DNA from: Margaritispora aquatica
Taxonomy: Eukaryota; Ascomycota; Leotiomycetes; Helotiales; Discinellaceae
Direction of reading: 5' to 3'
Assembly: GCA_007644065.1 (NCBI GenBank)
Contig: VJWN01000015.1
Span: 1,038,658-1,102,657, forward strand
DNA: 64,000 bases
The position numbers and the translations under genes were made by a program. Under the pieces are notes generated by a model. It made no database searches. It was not told the DNA's origin and worked only from the letters and a program-made list of their open reading frames with translations. Shown here in pieces: positions 54,615 through 64,000 of this stretch (position 1 is its first letter; the number at the start of each line of letters is the position of its first letter).

Positions 54615-56403
54615 ATGACCGACATTAACAGATCCGCGCCAACGGCGTCGGAGAACATTGAGAAGCACGAAGTCGAAGCCCAGCATGAAGAGATCTCTCG
54701 CTCCATGACCGGCAAGCTGCTCGATCAGGATGCCCGAGCTGGTGCAGACCAGGAGCACGAGTTGGGTCTCTGGCAAGGTCTCAAGAACCATCGCAAAGCT
54801 GTTGCGTGGTCCGTTATGGTGTCGGCCACAATTATCATGGAAGGATACGATACGACGCTCTTGGGGTCTTTCAACGGTTACCCAACATACAGAGAGAAGT
54901 ACGGCAGTTATGTCAACGAGGAGAGTGGATATCAGATCAGTGGTCCTTGGCAAGTCGGCATTGGTAATATTCAGGCTGTGGGAAACATCATTGGTGCGCT
55001 TGCAAACGGATATTTCACCGACAAGTACGGACATCGCAAGGTTATGATGGTCAACTTGGTTCTCATGACTGGCTTTGTGTTTATCACGTTCTTTGCTCAA
55101 AACGTCGAAATGCTTCTCGTTGGTGCATTCCTCTGCGCCATTCCCTGGGGTGTAAGTCTCAATCTGTTCTCTCTCCAATTTCACCAATCGAGCATATAGA
55201 TATATCCATGGCAAGACAGGCACTAACTCGAGAGGTTTCAGGTGTTCGCAACCCAAGGTCCCGCATACGCAGCTGAGGTTGCACCCTTGGCACTCAGAGG
55301 TTACATGACCGCATTTGTGAACTTGTGCTGGGCTATCGGTCAACTATTCTCTGCGGCCGTTCTCAAGGGACTTTTGGGTAACAAAACCGAGTGGAGTTAC
55401 AGAATTCCGTAAGTAGCATCTATCCCGTGATCGCAGATTATCTTGGACATTCGCTAAAACCCATTTCTCCAGTTTCGCCATCCAATGGATCTGGCCCGTC
55501 CCTCTCTTCATCGCCGCATACTACTGTCCCGAATCTCCATGGTACCTGGTCCGCGCAGGCCGTCTCGATGAAGCCGAACACTCCCTCCGCCGCCTCGCAC
55601 AAAAAGACGCAAATGTTGATCACCGTGCCGCAGTCGCGCTCATGGTGCACACCACCAAGCTTGAGGAGGAAGAGCGTCTCGGCACCAACTACTGGGATTG
55701 TTTCCGCGGCACCAACTTGCGCCGTACTGAAATCGCTTGTGTTGCATTCCTGGGACAAATCACAAACGGTGGTGCATTCGCTTACTCGCCCATGTATTTC
55801 TTTGAGCAGATCGGCATGTCAGCCGAGACTGCTTACGGTATTGGACTCGGCGGTACAGGTATCGCTTTCATCGGTACTATCATCTCGTGGTTCCTGATGC
55901 GCCGCTTCGGTCGCCGCACTATCTTCCTTACCGGCTTCACATGTCTCATCATCTTCCTGTACGTCATTGCCATCATGTCCTGTACCGAAGCCTCCAATCA
56001 CAACGGTGTCCGCTACGTCCAGGGCGCCTTGTGCGTCCTTTGGCTGTTCGTTTACTCCATGACTGTTGGCCCCATCGTCTACACGCTTGTAGCCGAGATC
56101 GGCGCCACCCGTCTGCGTACCCAGACCGTTGTGCTCGGTCGCTCCACCTACTACCTTGGTAACATCGTCGGTGGTGTCCTCGAGCCGTACATGATGAACC
56201 CCGGTAACTGGAACCTGAAGGGCAAGACCGCCTTCTTCTGGGGCACAACCAGTTTGTTGACCACGATCTGGGCATACTTCCGTCTGCCCGAGACGATGAA
56301 CAGGACCTTCGAGGAGCTGGATTACCTGTTCATGAAGAAGGTGTCTGCGAGGAAGTTCTCCAAGACTGAGGTCGATAACGATGAGTTGTATTCGCGTAAT
56401 TGA
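54615..56403 (+). CDS. MFS alpha-glucoside / maltose permease-like transporter
   Basis: Exons 54615-55151, 55242-55408 and 55473-56403 (1635 nt, 544 residues; introns 90 and 64 nt). The start at 54615 fits the family better than the in-frame ATG at 54597. A 60-residue acidic cytosolic N-terminus is followed by twelve membrane segments. Marks of the fungal maltose permease group: IIMEGYDTTLLGSFNGYP (helix 1), GPWQVGIGN, GYFTDKYGHRKVMM (loop 2-3), GPAYAAEVAPLALRGYMTAF, CPESPWYLVRAGRLDEAEHS, RRFGRRTIF, and PETMNRTFEELDYLF at the end. Members are proton symporters for maltose or other alpha-glucosides, though some carry other sugars. No alpha-glucosidase gene is next to it. Confidence 0.95.
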
Positions 56404-58075
56404 TCGGGGATCCTTTTGAGGAGATGCGTTTTGTTGCGTTTTGTTTGGTCTTTTGGGATCGGATTCTGTGTGGAGAAGATGGTGATGGTGGAGGGGAAGT
56501 GAAATTGTCTATTTGGGATTGATACCATAACGGCCGTCCGTATTTAGTTGTAGAGCAATGGATAACATAGCTCCAAGCTTTCTCTATCAACTTAGCCTCT
56601 CGCTTTTGCATCTGATGTCCAACACACTGTGAATATAAACTACATTGCTTTACTTACCTTCTACTTGTTAGGGTTATTTAGCAGCTTTGCCTATCATATC
56701 ATATACCTTACCTTCCACTGGATCAATCTTAAGCTTAGTCAAACATTTCTCCTTATCTAAGCTCGTCTTGCATGTGCCATCACGCTGTCATCTTGTTGAG
56801 TAAGCCATTCCAAGTCTCAGCGATGCATTTAAGCGAGACCTACCTCCCTCCATTCAGAAACAACAATCATGCTCCACTTACCCAGTTCTTACCATGCTGG
56901 AACAGAAACGCTGCTTGATCTCGGTAGGCAAAGGCACTGCTATGTTATAGAACAGTACCACAAACCAAAGACTCTATAAACCTATTCTTCCTTTCCTCTT
57001 TCTCATTCTCATTCGTGTGACTTTCGCAGATCATGCGCCATGAGGCCTAAGTAGTCGAAGCAACCTATTCCCGGCGCACGACTTCACGGCTTACCTAATA
57101 TGAGACTCCGATACGTGTGGCTAGAAGAACCTAGGTATTCAAGGTATCTGATCCCAATCGATTAAAGATTCAAACCGTGCAAACTGCTCTCGCAGTCCCA
57201 TCAGAGTTCTCGAGTCACGTGAGGTGCGTTGCATGCCCGTCACATCTGATCCTTCCTTTTCTACCTGCTAGCAATACGCATTCTGTCTCTGTCGTCATCA
57301 CAATTACCTACTCACGGGCACATTTAAAACACAGTCATCTTCTCGCTCGCTTGGAGACCAGTCTCCTGCTTTCGAACTGCAGTGGCATGAACGGCAATGA
57401 AGATGATTTGTTCGGCAAAGGTGATGATATGCCTGGATTTGAGAGGGGGACTCGTAAATTAATTTTGGATTTCTACCGATTTACGCATCGCTACATTGTC
57501 TGCCAAATCCATAGCACGATCAGTAAACCAGCTTCTCTTGTCTTACAGTTTCTCCATCCGTCCTGTTGAGCCGGATGGCACGAAGAATGTGCCCAGTGGC
57601 CATCGTGCCATCTCCAGGTCGCATGAGATAGAGATGGGTTTGGTACTTGAGCTTTTTTTTTTTCCCATTGGCAACAGCGTGAGCGGTTTTCAGACTGGTT
57701 TGGCAAGCTGGGTGGTAAGGCAAATTAAGCGAGGAAGTAGACATGGTTATCACTTCAAGTTTTATGGTTGGTCAAAAAAGTATGAGACAAGTAAATTCAT
57801 CAGAACGATTTCAGCTGAGTACTTTTAGTCTAAACTATAGAATCTAAGGACTTCACGAGTGGCATTATATATCATTACGAGTACGCACAAATGAATAAGA
57901 AAGAGGGAAGAAGCAAGAAGCACGTTAGGCCATATCAAGAAAGAACAGCAGGTCGCACTAGATGCTTGCAATTAACTCATAGAATTGTGTGTCCTCTCCT
58001 CGGGAATTCATTATGTTATGATAAATTTACTTTAGTAGAGTCTGTTTGTACAACGAAGTAGTGAGAATAAACTCA
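56404..58075. other. Long convergent intergenic region
   Basis: Between the permease and the Mtf1-like gene. ORFs at 57177-57569 and 57496-57828 lack recognisable content. A run of T at about 57650-57665 is notable only as low complexity. Confidence 0.45.
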
Positions 58076-60700
58076 CTAAATACCCATACCACCCAATGCT
58101 CCGCCGTCATCATCCCCCGTCACAGTATGATCAAACGTGACGGATCCGGAACGAGCAAGAAGTTCATAACGCGTTGGCCGAAATGGCCATTCCATCCAGG
58201 CTTCTATCATTTCCTTCAGCATGACAGGCGTCAACATCCTCACCCGGAGCTGATCTGGATCAAGTGAACCACCTTGCGTAGGATCAGTCAATGAAGGACA
58301 GTGCTCAATCAGCCACTCATAGGCGCCTGGTGCCAGAGACTGAAGTCCTCTCTTCACTGGCTGCCTCGCCACCATCATGAGCTGGCTGACGATGAACTCA
58401 AAGGTTTCCCAGTTCTCTGGGTAGTTTTCGCGGAGAATGGGCCAGATTCGTTTCGGCTGAACATCCAGCAGAGTCATCTCCTGCTCTGGGAAAAATTCCT
58501 GCGAATGCACCTTCAAAGGTTCAGTATCTCTACGATCCCAAACTAGCAGCGGTGGATTCAGTACTAAGGCTTGTGTTCCATCAAAGTAATGGACGAGTTT
58601 CTCGGCTATTCGAGTGTCTGACTCGTCTATCTGGTTCTGTAAATGATCCTGCCTCGATGTAATCTCCTTCATCAGAGCTTCTCGTTCAGCTTCATCCTTC
58701 GAAACAAAGTACTTTTTATGTAATGCTATGATTGAGAATTGCTCATCGATTAGTTTTTGCGTCGAGATAGGCATAACATTTCCGGATTCATACTGTCGTC
58801 GGTATAGTCGAAGGAGGGAGTATTGTGGTGTCAACCGTGTAGAGTCTTCGGTATCATTTTGATCCTCGGTTGGGGAATCGATATCATCAAGATATTTTGT
58901 GAACTTCCCATCCTCATAATCTTTTTCTAGGGCAGAAAGCTTTGCCAGAAATCCCTTTGTAAATAAGGCATCATGCTCAGTTTGAGACTTGCACATCGCA
59001 AGTTGCCGTATCATATCACTCTGCCTCTGTTCGGGGACCTTCATCCCAGCCTTCTCCATTTTTTTTATAACCCCAGTTGCCTGAATTCTAGCGAGGCCAA
59101 TATCAGAGCTTTTGAGGCACGTGGAGGAGGCAATTTCTGTCAAATCACACGAAACCTCTGCAAGAACGGCAGCCTTTCTGCGATGGCCGACAGCCTTTGG
59201 CAACACCTTGAGCGTTTCAATGTCTCCAACCCATATCAGCATCCGAACTCGACCATATCTTTGAAAGAGAGACGAGGATTGTGTCGAATCCAACAGCTGA
59301 TGCAGCACAAGCTGCGATATCGAGGCGAAACCACGATATGGTCTTCTAGGATGGGACCCTAGGCTAGCTACCACGAGAAGGGTATCATTTTTCTCATTAA
59401 GTCGTGGGTCACCAGTCTCATAGGCCTCTTGAAAGGGAAGATGGGTTTTGGTAAGAACTTCTTCAAGATGTCTCCAGACAATTCCATTCTTGGGTACGAG
59501 TGTATATTTAGAGTCGGGGGCATCGAGTAGAGGTTTAAGTAGGGGTGCGTATAATTCATGGTCAGGCTCCAACAAAATGTGCGTACGAGGTTTCAAATAA
59601 TTATGAAGCGTCGAAGACCATACTCCAACACCAGGATTAATCTCAACTATGTCACAACCTTTGTGCCTATCGAGAGATGGTTTCAGACGCTGTAACACAT
59701 CATCTAGCAAGATTTAGCTGTCTAATCGGAAAATTGACAAGTGAATGGATATGAGGATCTTACTTGCGAGCTCTTGACTGACGACGTTGATACGCCTTTT
59801 GTCTGCCTTTGCGCCAGGACGACCTCGTACCGCACTGGCCCAACGAAGGTAATCCCGCGCCTCCTTTGGATGATCCTCTGACTGAAGAAGTTCGTCTTGA
59901 GCTCTCCTCTCTGCAGCCTTTCCTGAAGCAACTTGTCGAAGTTCGCGAGTGATTGATTTCTGCAGCGATTTCTCCCTTCTTTGTATTGCTTCAGGGCTCT
60001 GGTCGTTTTCCTGCTTTGCTTGAAGATATTCTGCAGTTCGTCTTGCACGCAATGCTGCTCTAGTGATGTTTCTATTTTGTTTCCTCTCGAGGATTTGCTG
60101 TTGTATAGTTTCTTTTGTCAAACCCCTCTGTATCTTCTCGTCAATCTCCTGCTGTAATAACAGAGCCTTTTTGGCCTCCCATTCTGCTCTCTTTAGCACT
60201 CGCTGGGCTTTTGCTTCGCGCGATATCCTCAATCTCTCAGCCGTGGCATGAGCCTTGGCTTGTTTCTCCATCTCGACAGCTTCTCTCATCCTGGTGATCG
60301 ATGCCTGCTCTTCGGCAGACATTTTATTCCACTTCTTGGTCCCTTCTCGGGTCAGGGGTGTCGCTCGAGGCTTTGCCGGCGACCTTCGTCGCCTCTTGGG
60401 TGCTACGGCGGCTGCATCATTGGACTTTGTGCTCGCCAGATTCTCGGACTCCTTGAGGGTTGCATTGCCTGAGAAAGATTCCGTGGTCGAGTCTCCATTA
60501 GAGGCATCAAGATATGATGTACGAGTTTCTGCTTCCTTGTAATTACTTGCAGAGTTCGATGTACATTCTATACTAGTAGAACTGTACCTTGAACAAGATA
60601 GATGAAATCGTTGATGTCGAAATTGGCATTGATCTTGATACAATGCTCGCAGATGTCTGCTTCGGACAGATCTGCGTGCAGAAAGAAGCAATTGGAACAT
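58076..60700 (-). CDS. Mitochondrial Mtf1/TFB-like rRNA adenine methyltransferase-fold protein with long N-terminal extension
   Basis: Two exons, 59764-60700 and 58076-59703, joined by a 60-nt intron (GTAAGA donor, GCTAG acceptor) into 854 residues; the frame opens further to 60751. Residues 1-45 are Arg/Leu/Ser-rich without acids, a classic mitochondrial presequence. Residues 85-310 are highly basic and helical (KRRRRSPAKPRA; many Ala/Lys/Glu repeats). From about 305 the Mtf1/KsgA fold begins: DVLQRLKPSLDRHKGCDIVE, then INPGVGVWS (SAM motif I), ILLEPDHELY (ribose-binding acid). Yeast Mtf1 is the mitochondrial RNA polymerase specificity factor and its relatives dimethylate small-subunit rRNA. 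Whether methylation survives here is unclear. The extension is far larger than in yeast Mtf1 (about 340 residues in total). Confidence 0.88.
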
Positions 60701-61137
60701 GAAAAGGCGGCGGACTCTATTATACAAGGCGTTTTCGACTCCAAATTGCAAGGAATGAGGAACTCTATTATAACTAGAAACAGAGAATGTGACAAGAAAT
60801 GAAGATATACAACAAATGAGAGGTGATGAAAAAATTGACGTTATCCAGGGTGAGGCTGATATTCATGATATTTAGAGACAAGGCTAGAAAGGTGGGTCTA
60901 TGATTCTGCCATTGAATTCCGCTTTGATATGGAGGGCTGTTAGGCACCATGCAGCTATGATACCTGGATGTCTTTGAGTGCTTTGAGAAGTAATCAATTG
61001 CCCGCAAATACCTCGCCATCCAAATTCTCGATGGTCACATTCACACGAGAGTCATCGTCGTGAGATACCTGCTATCAGGGCACCTATACACCAAAGCTCG
61101 TCCTTTCACAAACTCTAAGCTAGCGACAATCCAAATC
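60701..61137. promoter_or_regulatory. Shared divergent promoter region
   Basis: About 440 bp separates the ATGs of the Mtf1-like gene (minus) and the AMSH-like gene (plus), so both promoters must sit here. No specific site identified. Confidence 0.5.
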
Positions 61138-62832
61138 ATGGCGGGGTCAGGTTACCAGATCTCGAAGCCCATGAGCGTCAAGGAAATATCCAACAAAGCT
61201 CAAGATTTCCGATTCGACCATGCTATTGCACTCAAATACTGGCTTCGCACTGCGGAAACTTTATTGAGAGAGGTTCGTTCCAAGCTCTGAGCATTTACAG
61301 AAGCTTTACTAATATGTTTTGACAGGCTCATATTTACGAACGGGAACAAAATGATCAGCAGGCTTACCTTTTACTCATGCGATATGCTGCTCTCGTCGCT
61401 GAGAAATTGCCCATGCACCCGTCAGCGGCAGATCCTGAGAATAGGGCAGGGCTGAAGGCTGCACGGAAAACACTACCCTTGGTTTTGGACACTTTGGAGA
61501 TCATTAAACCACGAATTAATGCACGTTACTCTAATTGGGAGGCTGCCTTGGAACGGAGAAGAGAAGCGAGCGCGGGTGCTGGGAATTTGAGTTCCGATAG
61601 TTGGTCACAGGCGGATACAGCTGCAGCTTCAGATCCTGCGGTTGCTGGGAATACCACAACCTTAGGTGCTGCAGAAAACAGTCATTTAGCTGTGAAGCTT
61701 GCCCACAAGGAGATTCGCAGACGTGATGCGGCCCGTAAAGCAACGCGACAAGCTGGAGTGTCTGAGCAAGAAGAGCAAGAACGAAGAACCGCTGGACTTT
61801 GGGATGATTGGGAGGCAGCATTATCAAGAGACAAGGCATCTCAAGGCGATGAGGATATGCGAGTGAACATGGAGGCTAGCCGCCGAAAATTGGATGGTGC
61901 CCAGGATTTCTTACCAGGTAGTCCTCGGAGGAGGCTATCCAAGCCACAGCCCGCCTTGATGAATGGCAATAGTGAATATCGATATCCATCCATTCAAAAG
62001 TCTACGCCTTTACAGTATCAGGACGAGAAGGAGACCAAACCAGAACGTCCCCCACCACCAATGCCTCTTCACGTTCCACCTAAGCCTCCTAAGGATATGC
62101 CTCAGCCGAGGGTTGACTCTCCTAATCCTCCAATTCGTCCTAGCAAAGTGCCTCCAGCACTTCCAACCTCAGAATTCGACAGCCCAAAATCGACCTCAGC
62201 ATTCACATTTAGGCCATCAGCGTACCTTGAAAATGGCAATCCTTTGCGAACTGTCTTTCTGCCCCCGACCCTGCGGACCGAATTCCTTCGTCATGCCGAC
62301 TCCAATACTCGTCGCAACCTAGAAACATGTGGGATGTTGTGTGGCACACTAATCTCTAATGCACTCTTCATCCAGCGAGTTGTAATTCCCGAGCAGAAGA
62401 ACACGAGTGATACATGTGAGATGATAAACGAGAGCGACTTCTTCGATTATTGTATTTCCGAAGACCTGATGTGCTTGGGATGGATTCATACACATCCTAC
62501 CCAGACGTGTTTCATGAGCAGTCGAGATCTCCACACTCATAACGCATATCAAGCCATGATGGCAGAGAGCATTGCGATTGTTTGCGCACCCAGCAAGAAT
62601 CCTTCGTAAGTTCTTTCGAAGTTACACTCGGCTATTCAGAAAAGCTAACAACAGTAGATGGGGAGTTTTTAGGTTGACAGATCCTCCTGGCATGTCTGCT
62701 GTAAGTAATTGTCGGAAACCAGGAATTTTCCACCCTCATGATGAACACAATATTTATACCGATGCTTTGCGGCCGGGCCATGTATTTGAAGCCGAAGGGT
62801 TAGAATTCCAAATTGTGGATATGAGGAAGTGA
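61138..62832 (+). CDS. AMSH/Sst2-type JAMM deubiquitinase
   Basis: Exons 61138-61272, 61326-62605 and 62658-62832 (1590 nt, 529 residues; introns 53 and 52 nt). The N-terminal USP8-dimer/MIT-like helical domain spans about residues 10-115 (ISNKAQDFRFDHAIALKYWL, AHIYEREQNDQQAYLLLMRYA). A charged helix follows, then a long Pro-rich linker (PPPPMPLHVPPKPP). The MPN/JAMM domain occupies about 350-529: Glu in RRNLETCGMLCG, zinc ligands HTHP (His 433) to SSRDLHTH (Asp 446), and the AMSH-specific second zinc site CRKPGIFHPHDEH. All catalytic residues are present. AMSH enzymes cut Lys63-linked ubiquitin chains on endosomal cargo beside ESCRT-0/III. The Pro-rich linker could bind SH3 domains. Confidence 0.95.
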
Positions 62833-63893
62833 GAAAATAGGAAAATTAGGGCTTGTCATCATCATGGGAATGAATGTCGCTCCACGCTGGTATGTATAAT
62901 GAAATAGAGGCGTCATGGACTGCACAGATTTGGAGTTTTTGGCAATTTATCATAGCGAAGGCGTTGGCTGTTTATATTCGTATTAGGGTGCATTAAATAT
63001 ACTGGACTTGGGACAATAGATCTCGCTGGAAATTCGGGATCTCGCACACTCAAAATAGACTTGATACAGAGAGCATATCCCTTCGGCACTGACGAAAACA
63101 ATGATTTAAACAAAGAAGCTTTAGAATATGGCTCACGGACTTTAGGTCAATGGATGCCGGGTCTGTTACAGCATGAAAGGGGTCTGACTTCTGACAGTGG
63201 CCTTCAATTCAACAAGTGGACGGCGAATCTGACCAGCCTGTTTCCAAGTGGAAGGGTTCAGAGGTCGTAACAAGCAATCCACGGTCTTATTTCCGACAAT
63301 TATGGAGAGCACAAGGTTTAACTCAAGATAGAGCTTGATCTTGAGGCTCTTGAATGTTCTCAGCCAAAGGATTGGGTATGGATCCATCTTGAAACAACAA
63401 CTTCCGTCCACGTTTTTCCGTCCACATTGTTTATTCGCTTCATGCCCATCACCTTCAAGTACGCAAGCGGTGGAGCCTCATTGACTATGCTCCATAAATC
63501 CAAACCATCTATATGATATTCGAGCTCATGAAATGGAGCTTCCGTCCATGCAATGTTTATTTTTGGGCAAATGGTTTGGCAGAAGGAGTGCCGTCTACCA
63601 ATACCGTTCAGGTGTTCATCTGGTTTGCTTTCTGTGCGCGCATCAAGAGCCATGTTTCTTGAATTTTTGTTGTTCGTCCAGACTCTAAAATGTGGACTTG
63701 TTGTACTCCGCTGAGTACGTATACACGCAAGAGTTCTGGGGGCAGAGAGTCTGGGAAGCATTATGTTTTTCGTGTATATATTCTCGTAGTCCTACTCTGC
63801 CAGTTGTCTTTTCTGTAGCCTCAATCATTCATTTTATTCTTCTTACATACATTCTTTTCTTGGACAAACAGTCCATTTTATTCATTCTTTACC
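62833..63893. other. Intergenic
   Basis: A minus ORF at 63360-63761 has some protein-like segments (CPKINIAWTEAPFHELEYHI) and may be a relic; no family recognised. Otherwise nothing supported. Confidence 0.4.
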
Positions 63894-64000
63894 ATGAAGT
63901 CCACCATAAGGTGCATCGCAGGCGCCTTCCTACTGCCTTATGTTCTTGGTGCAAATTCAACATCATCAACTGAGGGAATTCTTTCCTCTGGTGATGTTGA
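63894..64000 (+). CDS. Secreted protein, 5' end only (cut by window edge)
   Basis: ATG at 63894 (ACCATGA context) after a pyrimidine-rich leader opens a frame that continues to the window end. The 35 codons present encode a signal peptide (TIRCIAGAFLLPYVLGAN) followed by a Ser/Thr/Gly stretch. The gene continues beyond the window, so neither length nor family can be judged. Confidence 0.6.
   Translation, partial: MKSTIRCIAGAFLLPYVLGANSTSSTEGILSSGDV

Noticed and set aside
54615..56403. Maltose utilisation cluster
   Set aside because: No alpha-glucosidase or dedicated regulator next to the permease.

Overview
This window is nuclear DNA of a filamentous ascomycete (Pezizomycotina). Evidence: many multi-exon genes with short GT-AG introns (44-90 nt); a single dispersed 5S rRNA gene lying among protein genes; and fungus-specific families (Zn2Cys6 regulator, WSC domain, 2EXR, ApsB/Mto1-type microtubule organiser, MFS sugar transporters, GPI-anchored Ser/Thr-rich wall proteins). 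Leotiomycetes would fit but is only a guess. I rebuilt exons by hand from splice sites; in every assembled multi-exon model the exon lengths sum to a multiple of three.

Layout. 0-9.3 kb is gene-poor: a secreted unknown protein, a hidden minus-strand unknown gene or relic, a 5S rRNA gene with a degenerate 5S copy just upstream, a small secreted protein, an uncharacterised protein and a 2EXR protein. 9.8-22 kb holds a coiled-coil protein with a PP1-docking-like motif, a GPI-anchored GH16-WSC protein whose GH16 catalytic motif is destroyed, a cytochrome b5-acyl-CoA dehydrogenase fusion and an aldose 1-epimerase. 22-25.8 kb is a repeat-affected island: an intact DEDDh-type (Gfd2/YDR514C-like) nuclease gene whose stop codon lies inside the inverted repeat of a TA-flanked AT-rich element, and a frameshifted paralogue in the opposite orientation.

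26-37 kb carries a membrane-anchored aspartic-protease-like protein lacking the first catalytic Asp, a GPI-type Ser-rich protein, a TLC-domain membrane protein, and two convergent PAQR/Izh-type receptors that share exon structure, including a 13-nt microexon; one has lost a 3' splice site and reads through the former intron. 37.8-48 kb has a MYND zinc-finger protein, a small unknown protein, a sugar transporter, a Zn2Cys6 regulator and a DUF2306 membrane protein. 48-64 kb holds the ApsB/Mto1 homologue, a maltose-permease-like transporter, a mitochondrial Mtf1/rRNA-methyltransferase-like protein with a long basic N-terminal extension, a divergently transcribed AMSH-type deubiquitinase, and the start of another secreted protein cut by the window edge.

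No biosynthetic gene cluster, CRISPR array, bacterial-type operon or intact autonomous transposon was found. Most genes look like independent housekeeping or cell-surface functions. The most unusual content is the set of pseudoenzymes and the small-scale gene remodelling: the dead GH16, the degenerate aspartic protease, the exonised intron and the stop codon supplied by an element.
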